Origin: Candidatus Babelota bacterium
Lineage (GTDB): Bacteria > Babelota > Babeliae > Babelales > Babelaceae
Length of the DNA: 41,114 bases
NCBI GenBank assembly: GCA_003165355.1
Contig: PLTG01000065.1
Coordinates: 1-41,114, forward strand
Direction: 5' to 3'
Positions 1 to 7,653 of this stretch are shown piece by piece. Position 1 is the stretch's first letter. Every line of letters begins with the position of its first letter. Below the pieces are notes generated by a model, which was given only the letters and a program-made list of their open reading frames with translations, did no database searches and was not told the origin of the DNA. The position numbers and the translations under genes were made by a program.

Positions 1-1
1 A

Positions 2-1240
2 CTATTTGCAAAGGCTCATGGCATAGTGCCGCGTGACCTGCTATTAAAGCCTCTAGTGGCTCGCGCGCCGCTCGTCTCTATTCTAAAGCGACTTATGACG
101 GTCTCTTCAGAGGTTGCTTGGACTATATATATTGTTGGCCACGGTTCGATGAGATCTGGAATTATTGCAAATCTTCCGACGCAACAATTTAAAGATCTTC
201 TCGATTTTTGCCAACAACACATACGGACAAAATTATTCATATACAGCTCATGTTATGCCGGTGGAACTAATTTAACTAAGGCATATCAGGATACAGAAAG
301 TGGTGTAGTAAAAACATATACCTTTCCTATTATTGTGATGTCAATAACGGAATCTCCAACAATGGCAACGATAAATGATAATTATAAAAAGCTCTATGGC
401 ACTCTCTTAAAAGAGACTGATATTTTACCCGATTATTATACTATTTTAAAAGATGCTGGATTTATAAAATATCAAGAAAGCATGCCCCAAATTCGTATGC
501 CGGGAAGTGGCTGGTTCACGGTTGAAGGGCTTAATGTCAAGCAAAAAAATAAAGACTACATGATAATCTCAAAAACCCAAGCACTTACACGCCAGAAGCC
601 ACTAGAAATCAAAGCAGTCTCCAGAGCTGAGGGAGAGCCGAGACGTGTTATTTATGTATATACGCCTGTTATTCCATTTTCAATCACTGTTGATGATATG
701 TTTTCAAGTGAGTTGCCATATTTTTGTTTTATGTTGCCAGGCGTGACACAATATCGCTTTAAGCATATAAATGCTGATACAGCTACGCTCGGCTTTGTGG
801 TTGAAATGCTTGGTGGTATAGCCCGGTTAACGCCGCGAAGTTACCAGATTTATATCGATGAGCTGACTTGCTTGTTTAATGAAGATATATTTGAAGAGGA
901 TCAAGAAACTACTTTTAAAAATTGTATTATCGAACTTTCTAGTAAATCAGAAGATGACTATGAAGCACGTTTTAATGGAATTTTAAATGGCCAGCAGAAG
1001 ACCCTCATATTGCCATTCTCTTTTAATAAAAAGGGATTTATGTCCAAAAGATCACAGGAACAGGAGATTACACCAGACCTTACTTATATTGAACGCTTCT
1101 CTCCAGCTCCATCTTTAGAGGGATTTGCCCAAGATTCGGAAGCATTGAAAGCCATTGTATTGCAAAAACAAAAATTTGGTCATATAGCACAAAAATTGGC
1201 CCCAAGAGAGTCTGGTGGCTTAAAGGATATTCTTAAGTAA
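2..1240 (+). CDS. caspase-fold (clan CD) cysteine peptidase-like protein, 5' partial
   Basis: The reading frame is open to the left edge of the window, so the true start lies outside; a GTG at 26 is only an internal candidate. Counting from that GTG, the sequence YIVGHGSM (His39) lies on a predicted beta strand and IYSSCYAGG (Cys76) follows about 37 residues later. This His-Gly then Ser-Cys arrangement after hydrophobic strands is the catalytic dyad pattern of clan CD peptidases (caspase/metacaspase C14, legumain C13, clostripain C11). The remaining 300 residues match no family I recognise. The C-terminal neighbour is convergent (prmC cluster). Whether it is exported cannot be judged because the N-terminus is missing. 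The dyad is seen; the protease activity is inferred. Confidence 0.7.
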   Translation, partial: LFAKAHGIVPRDLLLKPLVARAPLVSILKRLMTVSSEVAWTIYIVGHGSMRSGIIANLPTQQFKDLLDFCQQHIRTKLFIYSSCYAGGTNLTKAYQDTESGVVKTYTFPIIVMSITESPTMATINDNYKKLYGTLLKETDILPDYYTILKDAGFIKYQESMPQIRMPGSGWFTVEGLNVKQKNKDYMIISKTQALTRQKPLEIKAVSRAEGEPRRVIYVYTPVIPFSITVDDMFSSELPYFCFMLPGVTQYRFKHINADTATLGFVVEMLGGIARLTPRSYQIYIDELTCLFNEDIFEEDQETTFKNCIIELSSKSEDDYEARFNGILNGQQKTLILPFSFNKKGFMSKRSQEQEITPDLTYIERFSPAPSLEGFAQDSEALKAIVLQKQKFGHIAQKLAPRESGGLKDILK

Positions 1241-1255
1241 GGTATCTCGACTAAT

Positions 1256-1699
1256 TTAGCTTAAAGTAAACAGAAAAGAGCTGTCCTGCTGCCCACTTTT
1301 TTTGAGATGCAGGCCTTTCAATAGGTTATTTTTTCCACATGCTTCAAGCATGCTGGCAAGCCCCGCTTCACTCTGAGCGCGGCAGGCGAGCGTTAACTCA
1401 TTTTTATTATTCCATGTCAGTTTTTCAATTTTAACCAGCGGCGGTAATGTTTCAATAAGTGCCTCAAGAGTTTTGCGTAGATCTTGCGCATCGATCTCTT
1501 TAAGCGCGGCTAAAAGTGGGCCGGCTTGTAGAGAAGCGGTATCTTGAATGTTTATATCTGGCGCCATTTTTTTAGCAAACGTATGAATTTTGTAGTGATA
1601 AGCAATTTGGACAGCAGTGAGTGTAATAAGTACACTGCTTAAAAGCACGAGCGATATGTTTTTCCAATTTTGATACGTTTTGTAATGGTACGTTGTCAT
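1256..1699 (-). CDS. small single-span membrane protein, function unknown
   Basis: This 147-residue protein has a short basic N-terminus, one hydrophobic span (about residues 16-36) and a soluble remainder that ends in a beta-rich segment. The layout (short cytoplasmic tail, one span, small periplasmic alpha/beta domain) is like PilN/PilO or GspL/GspM assembly proteins, but the similarity is only architectural and I would not name it. Its ATG overlaps the stop of prmC by 4 bases (ATGA), so the two are probably translationally coupled and in one transcript read leftward. Confidence 0.7.
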   Translation of the reverse strand: MTTYHYKTYQNWKNISLVLLSSVLITLTAVQIAYHYKIHTFAKKMAPDINIQDTASLQAGPLLAALKEIDAQDLRKTLEALIETLPPLVKIEKLTWNNKNELTLACRAQSEAGLASMLEACGKNNLLKGLHLKKSGQQDSSFLFTLS

Positions 1700-2559
1700 A
1701 GGCTTCCTGTAACTACTCGATTTTTGCCATAAAGATCTTGCACTACTTTAATTTCTTTATATCCTGCTTTATTGAACAGCGCGACCACTTTTTCTGCTTG
1801 ATTAAAACCTATCTCTATCCAAACTTGAGCAACTCCCGCTATTTTTTTTTCTAAATAATCGGGCGCTTGGTTAATAATTTCTTGTATCAAGTGCAGCCCC
1901 TCTTGTTGAGCAATAAGTGCTTGTGGCGATTCCCACAGCTTTACGCGTGGCTCTAAAGCTTGCCATTCATGCAGCGGGATATAAGGGGGATTTGCCGTAA
2001 TTACCGAATATTTTTGGCTTGGCGGTAAACTTTCAAAAAGGTCTGACAGGACCGGAGTGCAATTTTTAATCTTATTTTTTAAAATATTAGCTTTTATGAG
2101 TTCGCATGCTGCCGGGTTAATATCGCTTGCTATAACTTGTGCCTCAGCAAATGCATGGGCAACAGAAAGGCCTATGCACCCCGTGCCGCTGCAAAGGTCT
2201 AAAGCGTAGAATTCATGTGCTTGCGCCGATTTTAATTCATTAATAGCAAGTTGTGTCCAATATTCCGTTTCGGGGCGCGGAATCAAAATGGGCTGCTTGA
2301 CGCTGATATCTAATTCTAAAAAGGGGACATTGCCGATAATATACTGCACGGGCATGTGGTCATGCAGTATAGCCTGTATCCAGCCTTGCATTTTTTGATC
2401 AACTTCTGGTGAAACTATTTTAGCTAAAAGCATCTCTGTCCGTGTTTTGCCGGTAGCTTTTTGTAAGAGCCACCAGGTAACGGAGACAGCGGTCTGTTTG
2501 TTATGGTATGCCGGAAATAGTTTTTCAGCATAATGGGTAAGTGCTTGTGAAATGTTCAT
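1696..2559 (-). CDS. prmC: peptide chain release factor N5-glutamine methyltransferase PrmC
   Basis: PrmC methylates the glutamine of the GGQ motif in release factors RF1 and RF2 using S-adenosylmethionine. The 287-residue length is normal for the family. Visible motifs are PRPETE (95-100), the SAM-binding loop DLCSGTGCIG (121-130) and the catalytic NPPY tetrad (190-193) that holds the substrate glutamine. The N-terminal helical domain is present. It is first in a two-gene leftward unit with the membrane protein that overlaps its stop. The nearest typical partner, prfA, is not in the window. Confidence 0.95.
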   Translation of the reverse strand: MNISQALTHYAEKLFPAYHNKQTAVSVTWWLLQKATGKTRTEMLLAKIVSPEVDQKMQGWIQAILHDHMPVQYIIGNVPFLELDISVKQPILIPRPETEYWTQLAINELKSAQAHEFYALDLCSGTGCIGLSVAHAFAEAQVIASDINPAACELIKANILKNKIKNCTPVLSDLFESLPPSQKYSVITANPPYIPLHEWQALEPRVKLWESPQALIAQQEGLHLIQEIINQAPDYLEKKIAGVAQVWIEIGFNQAEKVVALFNKAGYKEIKVVQDLYGKNRVVTGSL

Positions 2560-2619
2560 GTTTGCAAGTATGAACTAATCTTTCTGTTTTTTCTAGAAAT
2601 TAATCGATATCCCTTCAGG

Positions 2620-2658
2620 CATCCTGAGTGTTTTGCCTGAGCAAAACGTATCGAAGGG
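2620..2658 (+). repeat. long REP-like hairpin, copy 1
   Basis: The core is CATCCTGAGT, then a 7-bp stem GTTTTGC/GCAAAAC with loop CTGA, then GTATCGAAGG. The same 10-base flanks enclose a different but equally perfect hairpin at 19211-19249 on the other strand, so the stem is preserved while its sequence changes. Confidence 0.8.
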
Positions 2659-2824
2659 TGGCGGACAGGCAGTATAAACTCCGTCGACAGGTCTGGCGAA
2701 GTTTCACACACAGTGTCATCCTGATGCTTCGACACGCTCAGCACTAAAGACCCGCCTGCCCGCCGAAGCCTCGTGCGAAGGCTGGGTTTCAGGATCCATC
2801 TAATAAAATAAAATTCATAACACC

Positions 2825-2855
2825 CGCTCATCCTGAGCGTAGTCGAAGGGTCAGC
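2825..2855 (+). repeat. short REP-like element resembling the GIY-YIG cassette ends
   Basis: CGCTC and GAGCG pair around ATCCT, followed by an AGTCGAAGGG tail. The arms of the inverted repeat around the GIY-YIG gene (19361-19395) have the same plan: CGCTC, 5-base loop, GAGCG, then AGTCGAATGG. This makes it a candidate solitary copy of the cassette end. Confidence 0.7.
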
Positions 2856-2882
2856 GGTTTTGCGCCCTATGCAGGCAAGCAT

Positions 2883-2909
2883 AAAGGGCCAGGTTGCGGC
2901 CGGCCCTTT
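2883..2909. terminator. possible bidirectional terminator hairpin
   Basis: AAAGGGCC and GGCCCTTT form an 8-bp stem around an 11-base GC-rich loop. The T tract is short. It lies downstream of the three-paralog operon that is read leftward. Confidence 0.4.
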
Positions 2910-2982
2910 AATCCCCCCGCTCACTGCGTGAAGCTGAAAAATCTAAATTTGTCGGCATGTCTTCGCTAGCGCTCGACGAGCC

Positions 2983-3052
2983 TCGGCATGAGATTTTCCT
3001 CGATCTTATTCTATAGGGGCATTTTTGTATCTCGCATGTGCGTAGTATGCTC
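2983..3052 (+). repeat. 70-bp direct repeat, copy A
   Basis: It starts TCGGCATGAGATTTTCCTCG, continues with TTATTCTATAGGGG and an ATTTTTGTA stretch, and ends GTAGTATGCTC. Copy B lies 41 bases downstream. Confidence 0.75.
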
Positions 3053-3093
3053 GACGAGTCCCGCGCCCGGCGAAGCCTTGTGCGAAGCCTGGG

Positions 3094-3163
3094 TCGGCAT
3101 GAGATTTTCCTCGATTTTTTATTCTATGGGGACATTTTGTACTGCAAATATGCATAATATGCT
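3094..3163 (+). repeat. 70-bp direct repeat, copy B
   Basis: It starts with the same 20 bases as copy A and keeps TTATTCTATGGGG, an ATTTTGTA stretch and ATAATATGCTC near its end. The repeat does not read as protein in any conserved frame. Confidence 0.75.
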
Positions 3164-3252
3164 CAGCATGCGGCCATGCGGCAATAGGATGGGCCAAGCC
3201 AGGAAGCGCAAAAAGCTTGCTAACAATTTTTATATTGTAGAATAGTGAGCTA

Positions 3253-3984
3253 TTACGCAAGAAGTGATTTTTCAGATCTTATAAAACTACTGATATGTCG
3301 TATGACTTCGATGGGCAACTTTGATAGAGGGGATTTGGGGTCATTTTTTCCTAAGGCCAACAGGAACTTTCTCTCTGTATCAAGCGGCGTTGTTTCATAA
3401 AGTTCTAAGTATGCAAGTTGTCTGTCTTTCTCGGTCGGCTTAAAGCCAATTTTGAGTAAATAGTCTATAAGTTCTTGTTTTTTGTCTCGTGAAAGATTTT
3501 TTGCTATTACCGCTGCCCCTAAAGCAGAAAGATGATGTATTTTTGTTTTGATGCAAGCGCTTCTCATATTCTTCATCCATCGTGCATCTCTGGGACTAGC
3601 TGCCAACGATTCTGGCACTGTTAATAGTTTGTGGTAAAAACGGGAACTTAAAAACCAATCTCGATTAAAATCTATTTCTTTAGAATCATAATCAGTTACG
3701 TGATAAATATATTGTAGGAACATTGTCGGGTTATCTCGAATATCACGAACATGGAATATGGGTAAAAAGAGCATATCGGCACATTCATAGCTTGTAGGAA
3801 GACGGAACCAGTCTTTAAATTTTTGCCTTTCTGCGCGCAAGGCTTTTATTCTTTCAGTTTCGTATTCTTTTTTGGGCTGAAAAAAAGAGAAAATTTTCGG
3901 CAAAAAATCTGTAGTGCTCTGCAATGTACTTGAAGAAGTAAGCGAGATAATTACTAATGCAATGAGATATTTTGCTGTTTTCAC
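3253..3984 (-). CDS. secreted protein with C-terminal F-box-like motif (tandem paralog 3 of 3)
   Basis: A 243-residue protein with a signal peptide (basic start, hydrophobic stretch ending around residue 23). Its central and C-terminal part is shared with the next two genes: a segment LSALGAAVIA, then GFKPTEKDRQLAYLELYE, then FLLALGKND. It ends in LSKLPIEVIRHISSFIRS, which fits the first helix of an F-box (LPxE..xxIxxxL). F-box domains recruit Skp1 in eukaryotic SCF ubiquitin ligases, and some intracellular bacteria export them. A position at the extreme C-terminus with no following helices is unusual, so the motif may be only partial. It is last in the leftward run from rnhB; the gap to the previous gene is 9 bases. 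Confidence 0.8.
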   Translation of the reverse strand: MKTAKYLIALVIISLTSSSTLQSTTDFLPKIFSFFQPKKEYETERIKALRAERQKFKDWFRLPTSYECADMLFLPIFHVRDIRDNPTMFLQYIYHVTDYDSKEIDFNRDWFLSSRFYHKLLTVPESLAASPRDARWMKNMRSACIKTKIHHLSALGAAVIAKNLSRDKKQELIDYLLKIGFKPTEKDRQLAYLELYETTPLDTERKFLLALGKNDPKSPLSKLPIEVIRHISSFIRSEKSLLA

Positions 3985-3993
3985 GGTGTATTC

Positions 3994-4584
3994 CTATTCA
4001 AAAAGAGGCTTTGTTTGCGCGATGTCTGTACCTGAGGAGTCTGAAAACTCAAACTGCTCTAAAAAGGCAAGATCTCGGTCTGCCTCGGTTGGCTCAAATC
4101 CGAGAGCAGTTAATTTCTTAATAAATATCTGTTTTTCATTGCGCGTTACATTGGGGGCAATAACGGCCGCGCCAATTGCAGAAAAATCTTGAAATCTTGC
4201 GTTTTTGCAGGCTTCAGATAAAAGGGTATTGTTGTACAAATGGCTAATTTTAAAAGCTTCAGAGCCGTGCAGCTGTAAATAGTAGGCAAATTGCAAAAAC
4301 TTGAAGGGTTCTTCTTTGATAGTATCGGTGCCAAAAAATTTAACAGGTGCGTGAGGAGATCTGAATAGAGTTTTCTTTAAAAGAACACGCACGCGAGCAA
4401 ATGCGAGTCGTTCCTCAAAATCTTTTTTGTGATCGCGTATAAGTTGTATATTATGCATCAATTCAACATTTTCAGGCTCACTTTTTGGGCGGAAAATTTT
4501 GCTTAATCGCTCCATGCCATGCAGACGGCTTGCAGTGTTGGCTGATACAAAAGTTATCAAGAAAGCGTATTTGATAAGTTTCAT
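3994..4584 (-). CDS. secreted protein, shortened member of the F-box-like paralog trio (2 of 3)
   Basis: A 196-residue protein with a likely signal peptide. It shares the core with its neighbours (FSAIGAAVIAPNVTR, then GFEPTEADRDLAFLEQFE) but stops shortly after it, so the C-terminal segment carrying the F-box-like motif in both flanking paralogs is absent. Either the gene lost its tail or the tail is not needed. The start ATG overlaps the upstream stop as TAATG, so it is translated with its neighbour. Confidence 0.8.
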   Translation of the reverse strand: MKLIKYAFLITFVSANTASRLHGMERLSKIFRPKSEPENVELMHNIQLIRDHKKDFEERLAFARVRVLLKKTLFRSPHAPVKFFGTDTIKEEPFKFLQFAYYLQLHGSEAFKISHLYNNTLLSEACKNARFQDFSAIGAAVIAPNVTRNEKQIFIKKLTALGFEPTEADRDLAFLEQFEFSDSSGTDIAQTKPLFE

Positions 4585-5420
4585 TACTGTTCCTTTTGTA
4601 AGAGCGGTTTCTTCTCAAAATAGCTGATTATTTCGAAAAAAATCTCTGGGGGAAGTTTAGTTAAAATACAATTTTTGTCGTTTCTGCCAAGGGCGAGCAT
4701 GAATTTTGCTCCTGGTCGGATGCCAGATGCGTCATATGCTTCCAAATAAGCCAATTCGTGGTCCCCTGGGGTAGTTTTAAAACCAAGATCCAACAGTTGT
4801 TGTAGAAAAACTCTTTTTTGAGCTCTCGATATCGTCTTACTTATAAGAGCGGCTCCTAGCGCCGAATATCCATTAATAGCCGCGGGAATGCAGCTGTTTT
4901 TAATAGCCTGTATATCATTGCGCTCAATTTGGAAAAAGATATGAATAGGCCCGTGAGTATGTCTATCTATTCCGTGCATATTTTCTAGGGGAGCCGTTTG
5001 TATGTCGTCATCGCTTATATAATAAGCATATTGTAAAAAAACAGTTGGATCGTTTTGAACCTCTAACCCACAAAAGGGAAGATCCTTTGAGAAAAATTTT
5101 TTTCGAGTAGCATTGAAACTGCTGACTTTTAATTGGTTTTCAAAAGCTTCCTTTTTGGCCCGCAAAGCAATAATTTTTTCCGATTCAGGCTCGCGGGACG
5201 AGCGCATTGTTTCTATTTTTGAAAAAACAGATTCTCCCAAATATGCACATGTAGTAATAATTTGTTTACGATGAAAGTCAGCCCAGACTGCAAGAAGATC
5301 GGAGGTATTATTTATTTCAGGGATATGGATCTGAAATCTATTTTTCACACAGAGCAGAAAAGACGGCATGGTTACTGCCAGCATGATGAGTATCACGTAT
5401 TTAAAAGAGAAAGACTTCAT
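4584..5420 (-). CDS. secreted protein with C-terminal F-box-like motif (tandem paralog 1 of 3)
   Basis: At 278 residues this is the longest of the three. It has a hydrophobic N-terminal stretch (about 7-25) consistent with a signal peptide or anchor, the shared core YSALGAALIS and GFKTTPGDHELAYLEAYD, then FMLALGRND and a final LTKLPPEIFFEIISYFEKK that matches the F-box first helix. The start lies 3 bases after the ftsY stop, so the trio appears to be expressed from the rnhB-ftsY transcript. Divergence between the three copies is high at protein level, so the duplication is old. Confidence 0.8.
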   Translation of the reverse strand: MKSFSFKYVILIMLAVTMPSFLLCVKNRFQIHIPEINNTSDLLAVWADFHRKQIITTCAYLGESVFSKIETMRSSREPESEKIIALRAKKEAFENQLKVSSFNATRKKFFSKDLPFCGLEVQNDPTVFLQYAYYISDDDIQTAPLENMHGIDRHTHGPIHIFFQIERNDIQAIKNSCIPAAINGYSALGAALISKTISRAQKRVFLQQLLDLGFKTTPGDHELAYLEAYDASGIRPGAKFMLALGRNDKNCILTKLPPEIFFEIISYFEKKPLLQKEQ

Positions 5421-5423
5421 TTT

Positions 5424-6293
5424 CTAGTCTCCTATAAGTGAAGATACAAACTTTTCGGTATTAAATGGTGCAATTTGGTCAGCCTGTTCGCCAAAAGTAA
5501 CATAAGCGATGGGTATTTTGAGGGTATCAACAATAGTAAAAACAATGCCCCCTTTGCCCGTGCCATCAGTCTTAGTCAAGATAATGCCATCGAGCTGAGT
5601 AGATTCATTAAACAGTTTTGCCTGCTCAAGAGAGTTTTGGCCCAGCATACTGTCTATAACCAAAAGAGTGGTAATTTTTTTATCTGGCAGCTGTTTAGTG
5701 ATGGTTCTCTGTATCTTTTCGAGCTCTTTCATCAGATGGCTTTTGGTTTGAAGCCTGCCTGCTGTGTCGATGATAAGTTTGTCATAATTATTCTTTTTAT
5801 ATTCAGCGCATGCTTGATAAACGACAGCGCTCGGGTCTTGTTGGGAAATTCCTGTTACCAGGGGAATATGCAGACGCTCTGACCACAATTTTAATTGCTC
5901 CACAGCAGCGGCACGGAAAGTGTCTGCAGCTGCAAGAAGAACTGTTTTATGCTGCGACTGCAAAAGAGCCGCTATTTTGGCAGCGCTGGTAGTTTTGCCA
6001 CCGCCATTAATGCCCACCAAAAGTATAATATCGCCATCGCCCTGATAGGTCACCGGTGCTAAAAGTTGCGTGAGAATAGTTGAAAGGGCGGCTTTAGAAT
6101 CTGGGTCTGGAGACTTTTTAAGTTCTTGAATAATTTTCTGGGTAGTTGCAACGCCTGTGTCTGCTTGCAGGAGAATTTTCTCAAGAGTGGCAAGTGCTTC
6201 AGTATCAAGTTTCCCGCTTGAAAAAAGGGAATTAACGCTTGAAGAAAAGGTGGTGTACAGGGCATTAAAGGCAGAAGAAATTCGTTTAAACAT
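5424..6293 (-). CDS. ftsY: signal recognition particle receptor FtsY
   Basis: FtsY is the membrane-associated GTPase that docks SRP-bound ribosomes at the translocon. The 289-residue protein is the NG domain without a long acidic A region. Visible motifs are the P loop GINGGGKTT (94-102), DTFRAAA (124-130), DTAGR (176-180) and TKTDGTGKGG (240-249). The usual LDAxxGQ motif reads IDSMLGQN. The ATG at 6293 is preferred to an in-frame TTG at 6317 that overlaps the upstream gene; with this start only 4 bases separate it from the upstream stop. A minimal FtsY suits a cell that exports many proteins. Confidence 0.93.
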   Translation of the reverse strand: MFKRISSAFNALYTTFSSSVNSLFSSGKLDTEALATLEKILLQADTGVATTQKIIQELKKSPDPDSKAALSTILTQLLAPVTYQGDGDIILLVGINGGGKTTSAAKIAALLQSQHKTVLLAAADTFRAAAVEQLKLWSERLHIPLVTGISQQDPSAVVYQACAEYKKNNYDKLIIDTAGRLQTKSHLMKELEKIQRTITKQLPDKKITTLLVIDSMLGQNSLEQAKLFNESTQLDGIILTKTDGTGKGGIVFTIVDTLKIPIAYVTFGEQADQIAPFNTEKFVSSLIGD

Positions 6294-6297
6294 AGTA

Positions 6298-6906
6298 TTA
6301 GTGTATAAAAACTTCAATCCGTTGTAAAAAAATCTTTAACTTCCGGTAATCATCATGTGTCAGCAAAGAAAAAATATCAATAATTTCTTGCAAGCTCTCT
6401 TGGCTGAGAGCGCGATGTTCGTAACCATTGCGCAATAGTGCAATAAGAAGTTCATCAAAAAGTGGGTTTTGTTGAGCGAGATTAAAAAAGGGTATCATCC
6501 ACGATGAATTTTCAAAAAAAATTTTTAAAAGATCTGTCGAGCAGGCGCCCGCAAAGGTGTGTATAGGGGCCGGCCGCTTGGGGATTTCATGTATTATTAG
6601 ATTATTTTCAGAATAACTTAAGGGTATGCAGGTCAATGTGCTGGTAAGTAACTGAAAGATATGCGGCTGTTCCTGCTTGAGCTCTTGTAGGGTTTTACCA
6701 AAAGCAAACGGGGTTCGACTACTATCTTTTGAATGGGTTTGAATGCTCGAGACTATGCCAAAAGAGCATTTGCCATCGTATTCCAGAAAAATAAGCGACC
6801 CAAAGGCAGGATATGTGTCTAATTGCCAGCACTGGACAGTCCAGGTGGTCAGACTGCTTGCCACTATCTCCCCAAAATATGCAGGCTGCGTGCTATTCAT
6901 GGTCAA
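6298..6906 (-). CDS. HAS-barrel-like conserved protein, function unknown
   Basis: A 202-residue protein without signal peptide. The first 90 residues read as a small beta barrel: FGEIVASS, then a glycine-turn strand PAFGSLIFLEYDGK, FGIVSSIQT, followed by a TLQELKQEQPHIFQLL helix. This order (barrel, then a helix ending in QPxIFxLL) is like the HAS-barrel domains found at the start of HerA-type ATPases and in short conserved proteins that stand alone. The C-terminal half is helical. It overlaps the rnhB stop by 14 bases and is followed closely by ftsY, so it is part of the same transcript. The domain call is by pattern only. Confidence 0.65.
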   Translation of the reverse strand: MTMNSTQPAYFGEIVASSLTTWTVQCWQLDTYPAFGSLIFLEYDGKCSFGIVSSIQTHSKDSSRTPFAFGKTLQELKQEQPHIFQLLTSTLTCIPLSYSENNLIIHEIPKRPAPIHTFAGACSTDLLKIFFENSSWMIPFFNLAQQNPLFDELLIALLRNGYEHRALSQESLQEIIDIFSLLTHDDYRKLKIFLQRIEVFIH

Positions 6907-7555
6907 AAAGCTCTAGCTGCTCATGAAGATCAAGGGATTGGCTGTTTTCAAACTTCTTTAAAAATGAGAGCCGATGGATGGGCGACTTGCCATGCGCAAC
7001 AAGAGCGTCATAGTGAGCCTTTGTGGCGTACCCCTTGTGTTGCTCCAAGCGATAGAGAGGAAAGTGCGTAGAAAGGCGCTTCATGATCCTGTCCCGGGTT
7101 ACTTTGGCAACAATGGAGGCGGCCGCTATTGAGATAGACTCTGTTTCCCCTTTAAACATGCTTATCACCTCACAGGCCAAGGGGAGCTTAACTGCATCAA
7201 CCAATACAACGGTAGGCGGCCTTTCTGGGGTCAATGCACAGAGCTGGTAGTAGGCACGACACATACTTATCTGGGTCGCTTTATAGATATTATGGCGATC
7301 TATCGCTTGATGGTCTACGACGCTCACGGCAAAGACACTGTTTTTTAAGAGCCAATTATAGGCTTTCTCAAGCTGGTTTTCCTGTAAAAGCTTAGAATCT
7401 TTTATAAGTGAATTTTTTCTGGTCGACTTAAGGGTCACTGCGGCGGTCACAACGGGACCTGCTAGGCAGCCCCTGCCAACCTCATCAATACCGCATAGAA
7501 TCTTCATATCCTGGGCATTTTTTAGTTCGAAATGATTCTTAGAGATATTTTTCAT
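6893..7555 (-). CDS. rnhB: ribonuclease HII
   Basis: RNase HII removes ribonucleotides misincorporated in DNA and RNA primers. The 220-residue length is normal. The DEDD metal site is visible: Asp24 and Glu25 in GIDEVGRG, Asp120 in VLVDAVK, and Asp155 in VAKVTRDRIM. DSKLL and HKGYATKAHY are further family motifs. The 16-residue N-terminal extension before MKILCGIDE may not be translated; a second ATG at residue 17 is equally possible. It heads the leftward run to position 3253, and its start lies back to back with the promoter of the rightward regulator gene. Confidence 0.95.
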   Translation of the reverse strand: MKNISKNHFELKNAQDMKILCGIDEVGRGCLAGPVVTAAVTLKSTRKNSLIKDSKLLQENQLEKAYNWLLKNSVFAVSVVDHQAIDRHNIYKATQISMCRAYYQLCALTPERPPTVVLVDAVKLPLACEVISMFKGETESISIAAASIVAKVTRDRIMKRLSTHFPLYRLEQHKGYATKAHYDALVAHGKSPIHRLSFLKKFENSQSLDLHEQLELFDHE

Positions 7556-7583
7556 TTGACAAATTTTTTTATTTCAGTACAAT
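7556..7583 (+). promoter_or_regulatory. sigma70-type promoter for the Xre-type regulator
   Basis: TTGACA (7556-7561), a 16-base spacer and TACAAT (7578-7583) point rightward. The -35 box begins one base after the rnhB start codon on the other strand. A near-palindrome CGTTTTTTTAAAAAAAACG around 7619-7637 lies between promoter and ribosome binding site (AGAAGGAG) and could be an operator. Confidence 0.65.
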
Positions 7584-7653
7584 TAGAAAAGATTATATTA
7601 TTTTTATTTAAAGTAGCACGTTTTTTTAAAAAAAACGATAGAAGGAGTTTGCT

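Larger units (their letters stand above)
2560..3252. repeat. gene-free block of REP-like hairpins and short direct repeats
   Basis: No convincing gene occupies these 690 bases. Instead there are several repeat copies: a long REP-like hairpin (2620-2658), a stem GTGTC/GACAC around a CATCCTGA-type core (2713-2735), a CGCTC/GAGCG REP-like hairpin (2825-2855), a 29-bp unit present at 2758-2786 and 3065-3093, and a 70-bp direct repeat (2983-3052 and 3094-3163). Open frames across this block only read through repeats and have repeat-derived peptides. It separates two leftward units and probably holds the terminator of one and the promoter of prmC. Confidence 0.8.

Noticed and set aside
2556-2924. 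Leftward open frame of 122 codons upstream of prmC
   Set aside because: It is translated almost wholly from REP-like repeats and a terminator-like hairpin, has no ribosome binding site, and its peptide is the typical read-through of such repeats.
2988-3260. Overlapping open frames on both strands in the repeat block
   Set aside because: They follow the 70-bp direct repeat and the 29-bp unit; no coding signal independent of the repeats is visible.
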